From Nocardioides marmoribigeumensis (GTDB lineage Bacteria; Actinomycetota; Actinomycetes; Propionibacteriales; Nocardioidaceae): DNA of 64,000 bases. The stretch lies in assembly GCF_031458325.1 (NCBI RefSeq), contig NZ_JAVDYG010000001.1, forward strand, positions 62,001 to 126,000, written 5' to 3'. The notes beneath the pieces are model-generated. The model did no database searches. It had not been told where the DNA came from and saw only the letters and a program-made list of their open reading frames with translations. Below, in pieces: positions 62,455 through 64,000 of the stretch. How positions within the stretch are numbered: the first letter of the stretch is position 1; every line of letters begins with the position of its first letter. The translations under genes and the position numbers were made by a program.

Positions 62455-64000
62455 GTGACCCTCACTGACACGGAGGTGGAGAGCCCGCCTTCACCCGATC
62501 CTGAGCCGCGCCCGACGCGTCGTTGGATCCTCCAGATCGTGGCCGCGGTCTCGTTCGCAGCTGTCTGGACCATGGCGTGCAACGTCCTGCTGAACTACTG
62601 GCGGACCGACGCCTCCTTCCAGCAGCTCGTGGAACGACACGACGTCCAGCGCGTCTTCCTGCTGTCCTCGGTCGTGCTGGGGGCGCTCCTCGCGGTGCTG
62701 ACCGCGCTGACCAACCGCTTGCTCGCCAGCTGCGGCGTGCTGCTGGCGCTCTGCCTGATCGTCGCCGCGGCCGACCACGCCAAGCTCGAGCTCCGGCGCG
62801 AGCCGGTCTACCCCTCCGACGTGGCGTTCCTGCGCGAGCCCGGCTTCCTCACCGAGATGGTGAGTCCCCAGTACGTCGCCGTGGGCCTGCTGGGGGCCGC
62901 CGGCGTCGTCGTGGGGGCCGCCCTGCTCGGGCGACTCCTCCGGCGATGGTTCCCCCACCCCGACCGGACCCAGCGGCGCCTGTGGCTCGGCTGGCACGCC
63001 TCACGCGTCGTGGTCGGTGCCGTCGCCCTCTCGTTCCTCGTCTCCCTGCACGGCTTCAACCACGCGGGCAGCTTCGCCCGTGGCGCCTACGAGAAGGCGG
63101 GCGTCCACTGGAAGCCGTGGGCCCAGAGCGCCAACTACAAGCAGAACGGCTTCGTGGCCGGCTTCCTCTACAACATGCCGGTGCCGGCGATGAGGGAGCC
63201 GAAGGGATACTCCGCGGCCACGATGCGCGAGATCGCCGCCCGCTACGCGGCGCCGACAGCGTCGGAGTCGGCGGGCGGGTCGACGGTCACCCCCAACGTG
63301 GTCGTCGTGCTGAGCGAGGCCTTCTCCGACCCCACCCGGCTCCATCGCGTCCATCTCGAGCGCGATCCCATCCCCTACACGAGGGCCCTGATGGGCCGCA
63401 CGACCTCCGGCAACATGCTCGCGCAGCTCCTGGGCGGCGGCACGGCCAACATGGAGTTCGAGACGCTGACGGGTCAGTCGCTCTCGCAGTTCCTGCCCCA
63501 GATGAACACGCCCTACCAGATGCTCGTGGACAAGATGAAGTCCTACCCGTCGGCGGTGGGCTACGCCAAGCAGCAGGGCCACCCCACGGTCGGCGTGCAC
63601 CCCTTCATCCCGACGATGTACCGGCGCGACGCGGTCTATCCCGTCCTCGGCTTCGATCGGTTCGTGTCCAAGGACAAGATGGTCCACCGCCGGAGGATCG
63701 AGCCGACCAGTCGCTTCATCTCCGACGGAGCGGCGTTCGACGAGGTGCTGGACCAGCTGCGGGACGCCGACGGCCCGGCGTTGGTCAACCTCGTGACGAT
63801 GCAGAACCACTACCCGATGAAGGGGCAGTATCCCGACCCGATGCCGGTCACCGGCATCACCGGCACGCGCAAGGACCAGCTCGCCAACTACGCCCGCGGG
63901 CTGGAGTACTCCGACCGCGCGATGAAGAACTTCCTGGCATCGCTGCGCCAGCTCGACGAGCCGACGACCGTGGTGTTCTTCGGCGACCACCTGCCGTCGT
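62455..64000 (+). CDS. LTA synthase family (sulfatase-fold) membrane protein, 3' end beyond the window
   Basis: An open frame from GTG 62455 to the right edge, 515 residues visible. The first 190 residues have four to five transmembrane helices (RWILQIVAAVSFAAVWTMACNVLL onward). The extracellular sulfatase-type domain starts NVVVVLSEAFSDPTRL, where a Ser/Thr-type nucleophile region follows (GGTANMEFETLTGQSL). MQNHYPMKG and FFGDHLPS are the metal-binding blocks of LtaS relatives. It would transfer glycerol phosphate or a similar group onto a wall or lipid polymer. A 10-codon frame (ATG 62426) ends across its GTG. It is divergent from the riboswitch-controlled wall hydrolase. Confidence 0.85.
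   Translation, partial: MTLTDTEVESPPSPDPEPRPTRRWILQIVAAVSFAAVWTMACNVLLNYWRTDASFQQLVERHDVQRVFLLSSVVLGALLAVLTALTNRLLASCGVLLALCLIVAAADHAKLELRREPVYPSDVAFLREPGFLTEMVSPQYVAVGLLGAAGVVVGAALLGRLLRRWFPHPDRTQRRLWLGWHASRVVVGAVALSFLVSLHGFNHAGSFARGAYEKAGVHWKPWAQSANYKQNGFVAGFLYNMPVPAMREPKGYSAATMREIAARYAAPTASESAGGSTVTPNVVVVLSEAFSDPTRLHRVHLERDPIPYTRALMGRTTSGNMLAQLLGGGTANMEFETLTGQSLSQFLPQMNTPYQMLVDKMKSYPSAVGYAKQQGHPTVGVHPFIPTMYRRDAVYPVLGFDRFVSKDKMVHRRRIEPTSRFISDGAAFDEVLDQLRDADGPALVNLVTMQNHYPMKGQYPDPMPVTGITGTRKDQLANYARGLEYSDRAMKNFLASLRQLDEPTTVVFFGDHLPS

Overview
The window is chromosomal DNA from a high-GC actinobacterium. The gene order recA-recX, ftsK ... rimO-pgsA-cinA-clgR, the lhr-nei2 pair, paired PimB/PlsC-like enzymes, an actinobacterial SOS box, a PafBC-type (RecA-NDp) promoter motif and many leaderless-looking starts all fit the Propionibacteriales, most likely Nocardioides or a relative. 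The assignment to Nocardioides is inference. No tRNA, rRNA, insertion sequence, phage gene or CRISPR array was found.

Layout. 1-6 kb: an SDR dehydrogenase, a DUF4442 thioesterase-like protein, recX and recA (SOS box plus a second damage promoter), a methylthioadenosine phosphorylase, an MFS exporter and DUF3046. 6-8.6 kb: a drug-type ABC exporter (two permeases and an ATPase). 8.7-14.3 kb: lhr helicase with the nei2 glycosylase, behind a RecA-NDp-like leaderless promoter. 14.3-24.4 kb (minus strand): ftsK, a RodZ-like fusion, an arfABC-like cassette, rimO, pgsA, cinA and clgR. 24.4-27 kb: two paralogous pairs, each a PAS-like protein with a degenerate kinase helix next to a receiver-only response regulator.

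27.3-32.4 kb: a type I DAHP synthase behind an apparent Trp/Tyr/Phe attenuator (leader peptide plus terminator), several membrane or lipoproteins, and a non-homologous class II DAHP synthase. 32.5-37 kb: a small hypothetical protein, a low-GC GT87 mannosyltransferase-like protein, a phosphofructokinase with PPi-type active-site residues, and glycerol kinase. 37-41.8 kb: a PlsC-MacS-MacR-coiled-coil operon, an alpha/beta hydrolase and a small membrane protein.

41.9-57.6 kb: a Tad/Flp pilus region (TadE, TadG-like, CpaB, TadZ, TadA, a VWA-TadB fusion, TadC, a histidine kinase with its regulator, and two Flp pilins). A lipid/ArsA cassette (DUF5304-like, ArsA-type ATPase, SRPBCC, FadD) sits inside it. 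It ends in a strong terminator directly against a GT4 glycosyltransferase that has lost its C-terminus. 57.6-64 kb: that truncated glycosyltransferase, an M48 protease, an HExxH lipoprotein, an NlpC/P60 hydrolase behind a c-di-AMP (ydaO) riboswitch and, divergently, an LTA-synthase-like enzyme cut by the right edge.

The strongest points for follow-up are the aromatic attenuator, the duplicated pseudo-kinase/receiver pairs, the shared damage promoters of recA and lhr, the VWA-TadB fusion, and the truncated glycosyltransferase at the Tad border.
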